A stretch of DNA of 23,950 nucleotides. Origin: Terana coerulea. Its lineage: Eukaryota; Basidiomycota; Agaricomycetes; Polyporales; Phanerochaetaceae. A program made the position numbers and the translations under genes. The stretch is from positions 1 to 23,950 of the forward strand of contig JAKOGH010000124.1 in NCBI GenBank assembly GCA_024811115.1, in the 5' to 3' direction. Positions 10,082 through 18,970 of this stretch are shown here, one piece after another. The first letter of the stretch is position 1. Every line of letters begins with the position of its first letter. The notes under the pieces were generated by a model that made no database searches, was not told the origin of the DNA, and saw only the letters and a program-made list of their open reading frames with translations.

Positions 10082-10143
10082 GTGAGTTAGAATTCCAACA
10101 GGAGTTCACTCTTGACGATCTCCCGTGCTAACTAAATTGTTAG
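10082..10143 (+). other. Predicted spliceosomal intron in coiled-coil segment
   Basis: GTGAGT donor, GCTAACTAAAT branch region and TTGTTAG acceptor, 62 bases. Removing it links RNLLNSV to ILDEDDEFQTLHK in one frame, which supports it as a real intron. Confidence 0.6.
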
Positions 10144-10770
10144 CAATCCTCGACGAGGATGACGAGTTCCAGACTCTGCACAAAGCCCAGCTTCGCGAGG
10201 CTGCAGAGCTCCGCAAGCTTGCTCGCAAGCAGTGGATCGCGGACAAGAACGCCGCCCTGAACAAGGGCTCAACCCTCGACCAGAAGCGTCGCGGACACGC
10301 CCCGATGGGAGCGACACCAGCTCGTCAAGCTGTCCGTCGCCCAGGAAAGCGAGTTCGCTGCCACTGCCGCCAAAGATGAGGCCGCGGAGAAGGCTCGTCA
10401 GCGCCAAGCAGGCCGACCTCGACTACGCCGAGCGCATGCTCGATGCTCGCATCGCCGAGCTCGACGCCCGCATCGACTCGAACAATGTCGCTCTCAAACG
10501 CAAGTTTGCTGAGCCAGAGTTCGTCGAGGGCAGCTCCTCTCGCCCCGCCAAGCGCAGCTCGCGCGAATCCTCGCCAATCATCTGGTCTGACGAGGTCGAC
10601 ATGCAAATGTCGCTCGACAGGAGGACGGCTTGACGCCCGCGACCACCCTGACATCGAGGACGCCGTGTCCCTTGGAAACGAGGACAACGACAGCGACGTC
10701 GACGACCAGTTCGCCGGATGCCTGATGGACGATCGAGAGATCCACCAGGACATCATCGACGCTGTACCGA

Positions 10771-10822
10771 GTACGTCCCTCTAACTCTGCACTTGTGCAA
10801 CACACTAACCGAAACCTTGCAG
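10771..10822 (+). other. Predicted spliceosomal intron before the gag-like stop
   Basis: GTACGT donor, CACTAAC branch and CTTGCAG acceptor, 52 bases, the size of the host gene introns. The following exon reads only DCAVSRPG before a stop. Confidence 0.6.
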
Positions 10823-10946
10823 CTGATTGCGCGGTGTCTCGGCCGGGCTGAACTAAGCAGTAGATACCACATGTATGCTACTGTATTGAATGGAGCTGGA
10901 TTCCTTCAATTACCGACCGATGTGTGCACAATAAGTTATTTAACGC

Positions 10947-13900
10947 GTGTCAGAGCTGCAAAGGAAAAACCTTGCAAAATCAAGTGATTGGCTGCTCGAC
11001 TCAGGAGCGTCTTTCCACTTCACCGGTCAAAGAAGTTTATTGCGCAACTTGCGCAACATTGACCCAATTGTCGTTCAAACGGCTAATGGGCATGTAACTA
11101 TCTCTGAGGAAGGTGACTCCGTCATCAACTACCGTCCTAGCGCGACAAGTAGAACGATTAAAGTCTTACTGAAAAATGTTCGACTCATGCCTTCACAAAA
11201 GACATGAATCTAATCTCGCTTGGCCAGCTGCTACGACAGAACCGGTTAATTGAGGGTGACGCAACCACTCTGAAAATCCTGGACGGTGATAATCGCCAGG
11301 AATTATTGCATTTCGTGCCGCTTTATCCAAATGCAACAGTGTACTATTTAGACACTGACCGAGACAGCCTTGGCAGCTAGTCTCGCACGAGATAATGCAT
11401 AGACGTTTTGGACATCCCTCTGAGCGGATCCTACGTCAACTTCCGTCAGCAACGACGGAATGTCCTGATTTCGACTATAACAAGTCGGACTCACCCTGCT
11501 CTGGCTGCGCACAAGGAAAGATGCACAATCGCTCTTTCCGCCCGACGCTTCGACGAGCATCGCGACCTTTTGAGCTCATTCACAGTGACTTGAAAGAATT
11601 TCCGGTTGATTCATATCACCGATATAAATATATCATCACCTTTGTCGATGATTATACGTCGCATGCATGGATTATTTGCCTAAGGCTAAAATCCGTCGCC
11701 ATCCAAGCAACAAGAAACTTTCTTGCTATGGTTCAAAACCAGCATAAAGCAAATGTCGAGAGCTGGATGTCGGATGCAGGGGAGAATATAAATCAAACGC
11801 ATTCATTCAAATGCTAAAGGACGAAGGGATTAAAATCCTAACTAGCGTTCCTCATACTCCACAGCAGAATGGACGCGCTGAGCGGTTCAATCGAACCCTC
11901 ATGGACAAAGCCGAGGCTATGCGCTTCACAGCTTGCATTCCTCCCTGCGTGGTGGGAATTTGCGGTTATGCACGCTACAGTGCTTTACAACCGCACCCCG
12001 TCTCGCGATTAAAATGGGTTACGCCTTATGAGGCACTCATGGGTGAAAAACCACGCGTTGATAATATCCGCGTATTTGGCTGCGGTGCATGGGTCTTTAT
12101 CCCTGCCGATGTTCGAAAGAACAAACTACAGCCTAAATCTGAAATGATGACATACATCGGACGCGGCGAACACGGTTGGACCTTCATGAGAGGACCCAAC
12201 AACGTCGTGTTTCGCTCAACTCAAGTCGAGTGGTGCGAAACTTATTTCCCCAAGTGTCCTGACGGCAAAATGCCCGCGCGGCCTGACCCGCCTACAGCAA
12301 AACACCAAAAATGCGAACGACAGTGTGTCTTCGCAAGGTGCAGGATCAGACGATAGTGACAGCGATGCGCCCACCGCCTAAACGGCGAGCTGCACCTCGT
12401 CCTAACCCTCCTTCCGCCAAAAGAGACCGAGCGGGTTGAACGACGGTTCAACCCCTAAGCCCCTGCTGGGCGTAGCCCGAGTCCGCTTCGTCGCGGCTGA
12501 CACCACCCGCAGAAGATCCGCAGGTACTGGCACCACCAGTTATTCCTGCTGGGCCGCTGGCGTAGTACTCGCGTCACGAAGGATCCCAGTCAAAATCCAG
12601 GCTCCGTGTACGACCAGTTACAAGCACCGTCGCGGATTTTAGGTGCTGATAGAGGTATCCGTAGTTGGGAAAAGCAGACTGGCCAGACCAAGCCCACCAA
12701 GGTTAGCTACCAAGGCGCGGTCAGTCTAGCAAGCAGCCGACAGTGTCCCCGCCACACGTCCTGCTAGCCCTTCTACATCCAAACAGCTCCGAACCTGTTC
12801 AGGATATCACTGAGCCCACTGGAGACACTGGAAGCGAAAGCCCAGTGTCAGGATGACGTACTGGCAACGACTGTGCCGGGAAGGGGAGTAAATTTCTACA
12901 ATTATTTGCTTGCCCAAGCAGTCGATCCCTGGCAGCAACAAAGTCTTCAGTCCGAGACTGGACTTTCACGTGACATAAACCGCCTGCCTGCGAAACGGCC
13001 AGGTAGAATGGCGTGCTGCATGCAAAGACGAGCTCGATGCATTAAGCAAAGAGGCGTGTTCGAACTCGCCCCGCGGCCGAAAGGCAAACGCATCATTAAG
13101 AACCGATGGGTTTTTGATGAGAAGTCAGATGGTCGAAAGAAAGCGCTGACTTGTAGCTCGCGGCTTCTCTCAAATTGAGGAATCGACTATGACAAGATCT
13201 TCTCTCCAGGTCATACGGTTTGAAACCGTTAGATTCGTACTTGCCCTTGCGGCACTCGAAGGCTTTTTCCTCACTGGCCTCGATGTGCGCAACGCATATT
13301 TAATACGGACTATTAGACGAGGAGATCTACATGGAACAACCCGATGGCTTTCCTGCTCAAGGGAAAAAGCACATGGTGCTTCGTCTCCGTCAGCGCCCTA
13401 CGGGCTTAAGCAGGCAGGACTGTCCTGGTGGAAAGCCCTTAGCAAGTCTATGGCTGAGCTCGGCTTCAAAAGATTGAAGCCCGATGCTGGCGATATACGT
13501 CAAAGGCGCAGGCAATGACATGGTCATCGCCGTAGTCTATGTTGACGACGCTATATTCGCCCGGACGCAGCAAGGCAAAAGTACTCCATGAAAAGGAGTC
13601 CTTCATGCAACGATGGGAGTGTCAGCGATATGGGGCGACGTAAAGGAGTTTCTCGCGCATGCGTATACAACGAGTTGGCGACAAGATCGTGATTGATCAA
13701 TCGCCCTACCTTGACAAGGTACTCGAACGCTCGCGGCCAGACCAATGCCAAAATGGCAAAGACTCCGCTTCTGAAGGTTATATCCCTCAACCAAATGAAG
13801 GAGAGCTAAACAAAGCTCGCCAGAGCCGTTTCCAAATTGTGATAGGCTCACTCCTTTATATCATGCTCGGTACACGGCCGGGACATTGCGTCGCTGTCGC

Positions 13901-14493
13901 GAAAGCTCGCACAGTTCAGTGCGAACCCGTCCGAAGATCACCTGAACAGAGCGCTGTACATCTGCCGCTACCTGTCAGGCACTCGTAACTACACACTCGA
14001 GTATGACGGCTCTTCCGGGTTAGGCTTGGTGGCGTCGCACGATGCAGATTAGGCGGCTGCTTCCGGCAGCTCTCAGACTGGCTTCCTGCTAATGCTTGCA
14101 GGAGGAGCTTTTAACTGGAGCTCTTTCGCACAGAAATCTGTAGCAACGTCGACTAAAGATGCCGAATACATGGCACTCAGCGACTGCTCCCGAGAAGTCA
14201 TGTGGATTCGAAATATCCTCTCTGAACTTCGGTTACAACTTCGAGAAAGTACCCATCTGCAGCGACAACCAGGGGCGCTCTATTCGTCTCGGAAAATCCC
14301 GTTACTGAAAAACGCACTAAGCACATCGACATTCGCTACCACTACATTCGCGATGTCGTCGAAGCTGGCCACGTCAGAAGTACTCTTCGTACCTGGCGTT
14401 GACAATCCCGCAGATATCTTTACCAAGAATCTGGGCAGGGTCAAGATTGAGAAGTTCCGACCAATGCTCGGACTTCGCATCGCTGCTAACTAG
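10947..14493 (+). pseudogene. Copia pol (protease, integrase, reverse transcriptase, RNase H), decayed
   Basis: Domains in order: protease with active-site DSGA at 10998-11009; GAG-pre-integrase block from about 11203; integrase zinc-binding HRRFGH at 11398 with CSGC at 11497-11508; integrase catalytic Asp at 11587 and 11773 and Glu at 11880. Reverse transcriptase runs from about 13000 and has YVDD at 13538-13549. RNase H has DAEYMAL near 14158 and closes with TAG at 14491-14493. The catalytic Glu of integrase is in a different frame from the two Asp, so a one-base shift lies between 11776 and 11811. Further shifts occur near 11930-12010, 13050, 13170, 13310, 13500, 13620 and in RNase H. An in-frame TAG interrupts RNase H at 14050-14052. 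The catalytic residues themselves are kept. This copy cannot make an active enzyme without suppressing many breaks. Confidence 0.9.
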
Positions 14494-14533
14494 CGCTGAC
14501 TAAACCAGCGCAGGCAGTACGCCGTGCTAGGTT

Positions 14534-14541
14534 AGGAGGAG
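14534..14541 (+). other. Polypurine tract
   Basis: AGGAGGAG directly abuts the TG of the 3' LTR. It is the expected primer site for plus-strand DNA synthesis. Confidence 0.75.
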
Positions 14542-14830
14542 TGTTGAGTCGGATAGACGCCGTAGCGCTCTGCTCACATCTTCTCTATTGTTCTACCAGG
14601 TTCCACCATGACGATGCCTATTGTCTATTGTCCTGGTACCTATTTGTGTCTGTTTGTAGTACAGCCACCCAGTATTGTATATAAGGCAGCTCACTCGCCA
14701 TACATAATAAGACTCTTCTGACTCTCAACCCACTTACGTGTTAACCAACCAGCCTACAGGTGAGTAACCATCCTAGCTTCCTCTAGGCCTCGGTAGGAGT
14801 GTACGCCGCTGTATGCGCTGCACTTCTACA
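14542..14830 (+). repeat. 3' LTR of copia element (289 bp)
   Basis: Same ends and landmarks as the 5' LTR. Differences are CAGATA/CGGATA near the start, two single-base gaps in the GACGCC/GTAGCG stretch, one gap plus one change after CAGCTCAC, three changes in CTTACAAC/CTTCTGAC, and ACATG/ACGTG. TATA box and splice donor (after 14759) are unchanged. Confidence 0.95.
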
Positions 14831-14835
14831 CTTGG
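14831..14835. repeat. Target-site duplication, right copy
   Basis: CTTGG immediately after the 3' LTR, matching 8295-8299. Confidence 0.9.
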
Positions 14836-16064
14836 CCCCGCAGTCACCAGCACTACTTGCGCTATCTAAAATTACGCCAACTGCGTCGATGTGAACTTCT
14901 GCTCCTATCCAGGGACCGTCAGCCAGCTCTACCACCTCATGCCAGTGACGAACTCGCTGGTACAGCGCTATCACCAACAGCATCAGCAGCATGCATTCCA
15001 CACTTGTATCTATGTTTACTGCCCAGATGGTACTCAATCGGTGAGTATGAAGCACGATTGCACACATGTCAAGATCTACGCTATCTTTTATGCTCCGGCA
15101 TCAATATCAATAGAGAATGACCCAAATGTAACGACGTTCCCCCGCTTTGCTATGCTCAGACAGAAGTTTCGATTGGTGCCCACACAAGCCACGAAGCCAC
15201 ACGAAAGCCACGGTCTTGCAGGGTCTGCAAACCGCCGGCAGGCCTGAGTAAGGCTTAACTCACCACCACCTGCTCCGCTAAGCGAAGGCTAGCGGACCAA
15301 CGGCGCTTGGGCTTGAGAGACCTGTACCGAGTGCTTCTCCCATAGCCTCTCTTCCATATGGACGACTGCGGACTGGCTCGCGCCAATCGGGCGTGCCTGC
15401 ACGCCGTGGTTCTCTGTTTTATGCCAGTACTGACATCCATATGGCCCGCTCGCAAGCGACGTCTCCTCTAGTTCGCGGCGCGTCGTCCTCCCGATTTTTT
15501 CTTTGTTCGTTAGCCAGCGCGCACAGACGCCACTCTCGCCGCCTGGTCCGTACAAACCCGGGCCGCCTTCAAGGGTCGTCCCCTGGTCCGAGTCGTCCTG
15601 GCGTTTTGTACTCGGACCGTGACTCTGGGAAGCTCGCACCCCGACATTCCGGAGGGGCTGCGGCACGTTTCGGTGGCAACAACTTTGTAGGAAGGTTCAA
15701 GGGGTGCCAGTGCTCGGCCTCTGTCGCATTCGCTCCGTCGGCATCGCGGCACATGACGTGGATGCGTGCGAGTCTAGGGTCTTGATATCTCGTGTGGACG
15801 CGGACTCGGAATCCTTATACAACAGGCTCGTACGCGCACACTGGCACGGTACTGTATAGAGCAGTGCGCACGGATGTTTGCTTTGCACTGATCAATATCA
15901 CAAGAGCGCTGTAAGCACCAGTCAGCTCAACGCCGCCGTGTCGGCTCGGTGTAGTGTATACAAGGATCTCACCCGCCTCGACCTAGTCCCGCATCACTCA
16001 CCCACTCGGACGCCACGAAGGGGGCGTGGGAATGCACCCGGGCGGGATGGAACGTACTGTATAA

Positions 16065-16092
16065 GTCGCTGGTTCGATCCCGGCTCGAAGGA
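16065..16092 (+). pseudogene. Truncated tRNA-Tyr (3' part only)
   Basis: The bases GTCGCTGGTTCGATCC plus CGGCTCGAAGGA equal the variable loop, T arm, 3' acceptor strand and discriminator A of eukaryotic tRNA-Tyr(GTA), recalled with at most one mismatch. The T stem GCTGG/CCGGC pairs around TTCGATC, which is a good B box. ACTGTA, as in the tyrosine anticodon loop, lies just before it at 16056-16061. The 5' acceptor strand (expected CCTTCGA) and a D arm with A box are not found upstream, so this is a remnant or part of a tRNA-derived repeat, not a working tRNA. A run of seven T at 16177-16183 could be a Pol III stop. Confidence 0.65.
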
Positions 16093-16220
16093 TTCTGACT
16101 GGGTTTCATTCAGTTTGGGGCAAAAGCAAAAGGACAAGAGGATTGGCTGCCCATCCTGCTCATTGCTTTGTATCCATTTTTTTGAGAGCTGTGGCCTGCA
16201 CAGGGCTCCAGCCAGTTACT

Positions 16221-16272
16221 TTGAGTGCCCCCTAAAACTGTTTACAGCTTTAGGCAGAATCGGGGCACTCAA
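16221..16272. repeat. Nested inverted repeat (11-bp arms around a 24-base palindrome)
   Basis: TTGAGTGCCCC (16221-16231) pairs perfectly with GGGGCACTCAA (16262-16272). Inside, CCTAAA/TTTAGG (16231-16236, 16249-16254) and CTGT/ACAG (16238-16241, 16244-16247) extend the hairpin to a two-base loop. Seven unpaired bases remain on the 3' side. Confidence 0.85.
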
Positions 16273-16480
16273 TATCCATAGTAAGACGGCCCTCGCGCGT
16301 TTAGCGACCGAATGACGCTGTGAAGCCCTACCAGTGTTCTGAGCACTGCAAGCCCGTGTTGTGGTGAGTCATTAATGGACAAGGGTGCAGTGTTTATCGA
16401 CATACGTGGCGCATGGTCCTTTTAGCCTTGTGGTGGCCGCGGGCTATGCACTGGTCCTAGCGTGGCCACCGTGCCTCGCC

Positions 16481-16490
16481 TATATAAAAG
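16481..16490 (+). promoter_or_regulatory. TATA box of the 16599 gene
   Basis: TATATAAAAG lies 109 bases before the ATG at 16599, the same spacing as at the transporter gene. Confidence 0.7.
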
Positions 16491-16598
16491 CAAACTGATC
16501 TCAACCGCAGCCCACATCACCTTCAACCACTCCCAAGGTCGTCTCCAGGAAAAGTCAAGTTACACAGTGCTGGGCCACCTTTCTCATAACCTGCCAAC

Positions 16599-17144
16599 AT
16601 GTCATTCATCGATCGTAGAAGACCCGTAAGCACCGTGGCACGGGTCGCACGCCAAGACACGCTGCCTGGACTGGCAGCCAACGGGTCGTCTGGTTCCCTA
16701 GCGAGAACGGATACGGAAGAACTCGTCGGCGCGAGGGGCCACGTAGCGGTACCGCGGAGGGCTCCCGCCCTCGTGCGCACGGATACCGAGATCGACGAGG
16801 TGGCGGCGGCGATGGCGCCCGCCGCGCCTGCCGTGCCCGCCGCACCGGAATACTGGCCCGAGCCGCGGATGATTGCGCAGCTGTTCGCGGAGCACCCCAT
16901 CCCTGGGAACGCGTTCGCGACCGAGCTTGTCCAGAGGCGGGTGCGGGCCCTGGAGGAGCTGTATTTGAAAAAGGAGCGGAGAGACAACGAGGCGTACCAA
17001 GCTGCCCGGATAGCACGGCAAGAGCGAATTGAGGAGGAAGAGGTGGAGGAGGCGACCCAGCAGGGGTCGCAACACAGCGAGGATGGATCGGATGTTGATC
17101 AGGTCGACTCGGATGCTGAAGGGCAGAATGCGGAACACGACTGA
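16599..17144 (+). CDS. Hypothetical acidic-tailed protein, 181 aa
   Basis: Single exon. The ATG is in CCAACATGT after a TATA box and a pyrimidine/CA-rich leader. The protein has an Arg-rich start (MSFIDRRRPVSTVARVARQD), two RTDTE motifs at residues 36-40 and 60-64, and an Ala/Pro linker (68-83). A folded-looking core (EYWPEPRMIAQLFAEHPIPG) follows, then a predicted coiled coil at about 107-150. The tail is Asp/Glu/Gln-rich and ends in a TGA at 17142. I do not recognise the family. The promoter, the codon use and the segregation of basic, helical and acidic parts favour a real gene. The pattern would fit a small nuclear or scaffolding protein, but that is inference. The open frames on the opposite strand are its shadows. 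Confidence 0.6.
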   Translation: MSFIDRRRPVSTVARVARQDTLPGLAANGSSGSLARTDTEELVGARGHVAVPRRAPALVRTDTEIDEVAAAMAPAAPAVPAAPEYWPEPRMIAQLFAEHPIPGNAFATELVQRRVRALEELYLKKERRDNEAYQAARIARQERIEEEEVEEATQQGSQHSEDGSDVDQVDSDAEGQNAEHD

Positions 17145-17840
17145 TAGAATCGCAGAAAACGTAGAATTCTTCCGTTTGAGATTATTCACTGCAGAGTTCA
17201 ATAGAAATGTATGTTCGATAGTCGGTAGTCTATTATGCTCACCTCATCCGCGACATTGTCAAAACACCGTGTCGACACAAGGTTCACACACTAGAGCCAG
17301 ACATAGCACTGCAGCTAGTGGCAGCAACTTGCCAGCAACCTCCAAGAGCAGTCAATCCTTATACCATACCACAAAATTGTAGCCAATGACAAGATACTCA
17401 CCATATGGGTATTGTAGGTGACAGCAGTACGCAAGTGGCATACGGCGGGCGCACGAGGCCAGGATTGATTAATGATTCATTGATGCGCCATCGCGAATGA
17501 TGCGCCTCCAAGCCTTCTGCTCTGAAGCGCCTACGGTAGTCTTCTCGCCTGCTCTTTCCCATTCACCACTTAGCCTCCTCGTTATAGCCTTGACCGACGG
17601 AAATGGAGGGCCATATATGCCACGGTAGCACACACGGGAGCATATCATTCCGATGTGCCTCTGTGATATGACGTGCTACTAGCGTTCACACCACCCGCAA
17701 CCGCTCCTCAGGCCTCAGGCTTCAAGGTGCCCACTTACGACCTTATCAGTTTCAACTTTCCCGTCGCACGGCCCTCCGAAGACCAAGAGGATACCTTCGC
17801 CGCCGGTACTATATCTCGCATATTGGACGATTGAGTAGAC
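17145..17840. other. Intergenic region before the methyltransferase gene
   Basis: About 700 bases with the 3' UTR of the 16599 gene on the left and the presumed methyltransferase promoter on the right. The palindrome GTGTCGACAC sits at 17269-17278 and an AT-rich CATATATG near 17614. No gene is seen. Confidence 0.55.
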
Positions 17841-18970
17841 ATGCCTGGCGACTTGGACCCTCAGATTACTCGAGAGATCAAGCTCGACCCGTCCGTCATC
17901 CCGCCTCTGGACGAGTCGTTACTTTCTCTCTCCGACACCGAGAAGGAGTTCTTGCACAAGCACATAAGCGAAGACGACGAGGAGCTGAAGTCCAAGATAC
18001 TAGAGGTGCAGAAGGAGTGAGTGTCACATTTCCTGCAGGCTACTCAGCCGCTGAATGCAATATCCAGAGCATAGTAGGGTTTCAAGCACTCGACATACCT
18101 GTCAGCACTATCTGAATCGCTTTTGAACAGCAAGGAACATGCATATCCATGTATCCGTGGCTTCCATTTCGTCAGTTTGTTCATGGCTGCGAATCCGATC
18201 TACCCGGAGGTGCTCGCCGCGGGGAAAACTGGAACAACGACTTTCCTGGACTTGGGGTGTTGTAGTACGTGCCACGACACCCACGCGTTGTCTCTATTAA
18301 CTAAGCATTTACAGTGGGGACGGATGTTCGCAAGCTCGTCGCCGATGGCTACCACCCGGAGTACGTCCTGGGCTGCGACCTGCGCCAAGAGTTCATCGAC
18401 TACGGCTACAAGCTCTACAACGACAAAGGCCGCTGCTCCATCCACTTCTTCGCCTCCGACATCTTCGAGGTGCCGTACCCGTCCCCCGACCACCTGGCCG
18501 ACAAGGCGCCGGCTTTCTTCGAGCCGCTCAGCATGTCGAGCCTCGTGCAGCTGTACGACACCCTCACGCACTTCTACACCGGCGCGCTGTTCCACTTGTT
18601 TGACGAAGCGACGCAGTATGCCCTTGCGCTGCGTGTCGCGACTCTTGTCAAGCGTCGGCCGGGCGCGATCATCTTTGGCAGGCATCAGGGGTTGCCGGAG
18701 GCGGGGTATATTGACGATCATCTGGGAAGGTGAGTCCCACCGCGGTCATTCAGATACGTCCGTTTCACCATTGCTTGCAGATTGCGCTATGGCCATTCGC
18801 CTGCCAGCTGGCCGCTGCTGTGGAAGAAGGTCTTCGCCACAATCGAGTCCCCAGAGTTCGCGGAGAAGAACGTGGTTGTTCGAGCCGAGCTGACTGAGGG
18901 CTTTCAACGTAACGTGTTCCAGGCCCGAGGACAGACGCAGATGCTGGTATGGAGTGTGAAGATTGTATAG
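17841..18970 (+). CDS. SAM-dependent methyltransferase, AusD/AdrK-like fungal family
   Basis: Exons 17841-18016, 18131-18264, 18315-18729 and 18781-18970 join in frame to 304 aa. Introns are 114, 50 and 51 bp. The class I SAM-binding motif I reads FLDLGCCMG at residues 97-105. It is followed by GTDVRKLVADGY and the acidic motif II region VLGCDLRQEF, with DIFEVPYP as the motif III/IV region. The N-terminal PPLDESLLSLSDTEKEFL and YPCIRGFHFV blocks are typical of the fungal family that includes AusD, AdrK and Trt5, which methylate carboxyl groups in meroterpenoid synthesis. Related proteins are common in Agaricomycetes outside known clusters, so the substrate is open. The length matches the family. 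No terpene cyclase, polyketide synthase or P450 lies beside it in this window. Intron 1 is unusually long for this locus, but every other junction is forced by frame and homology. Confidence 0.9.

Larger units (their letters stand above)
8827..10851 (+). pseudogene. Copia gag-like gene with poly-Q and coiled-coil extension, frameshifted
   Basis: The ATG at 8827 starts MSSSLEKLVPVLDGTNWKHW, typical of copia Gag (UBN2/DUF4219-type) N-termini. Gag-like sequence continues in another frame (DDWINDDLPAMGFIRLRL, then TAKALYESFEATYTQ) to a TGA at 9243, and in a further frame around DDYIHPMLLISKTPG (about 9355-9400). A CAG-rich poly-Q tract (9623-9694) and a Gly/Lys-rich stretch follow. From about 9840 the frames encode charged, heptad-like helices: SEAEEIQSRIEGERELY, LREAAELRKLARKQWIADK, LDYAERMLDARIAELDARID. 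Two consensus introns (10082-10143 with GCTAAC branch; 10771-10822 with CACTAAC branch) interrupt this part. After the second, the frame closes with TGA at 10849-10851. At least five frame changes and a TAG at 9915 kill this copy. No CCHC zinc knuckle was found. Confidence 0.7.
8300..14830 (+). mobile_element. Full-length Ty1/copia LTR retrotransposon, coding regions decayed
   Basis: A 6.5-kb element with both LTRs, TG...CA ends, a flanking 5-bp duplication (CTTGG), a primer-binding site at the LTR border and a purine tract before the 3' LTR. Domain order is gag, protease, integrase, reverse transcriptase, RNase H. Integrase before reverse transcriptase defines the copia superfamily. The LTRs differ by about six substitutions and three single-base gaps over 289 bases. 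Frames in gag and pol change repeatedly and contain stops, so no complete polyprotein can be made from this copy. The gag half is visibly more GC-rich than pol. Unusual features are a leader intron that starts in the LTR and two further introns between gag and protease. Confidence 0.95.
14836..16598. other. Gene-poor right flank of the retrotransposon
   Basis: About 1.76 kb without a gene I can support. Two overlapping open frames at 14857-15247 and one on the - strand at 15289-15666 show no family motif or codon signature. The stretch includes the tRNA-Tyr remnant, a T7 run and the nested inverted repeat listed separately. The promoter of the gene at 16599 is at its right end. Confidence 0.55.

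Noticed and set aside
15289..15666. 125-codon - strand frame in the right flank
   Set aside because: No known domain, no promoter and no codon bias. An overlapping + strand frame is equally open.
16698..17201. 167-codon - strand frame opposite the 16599 gene
   Set aside because: Its translation mirrors the acidic, codon-biased + strand gene, which has the TATA box and start context.
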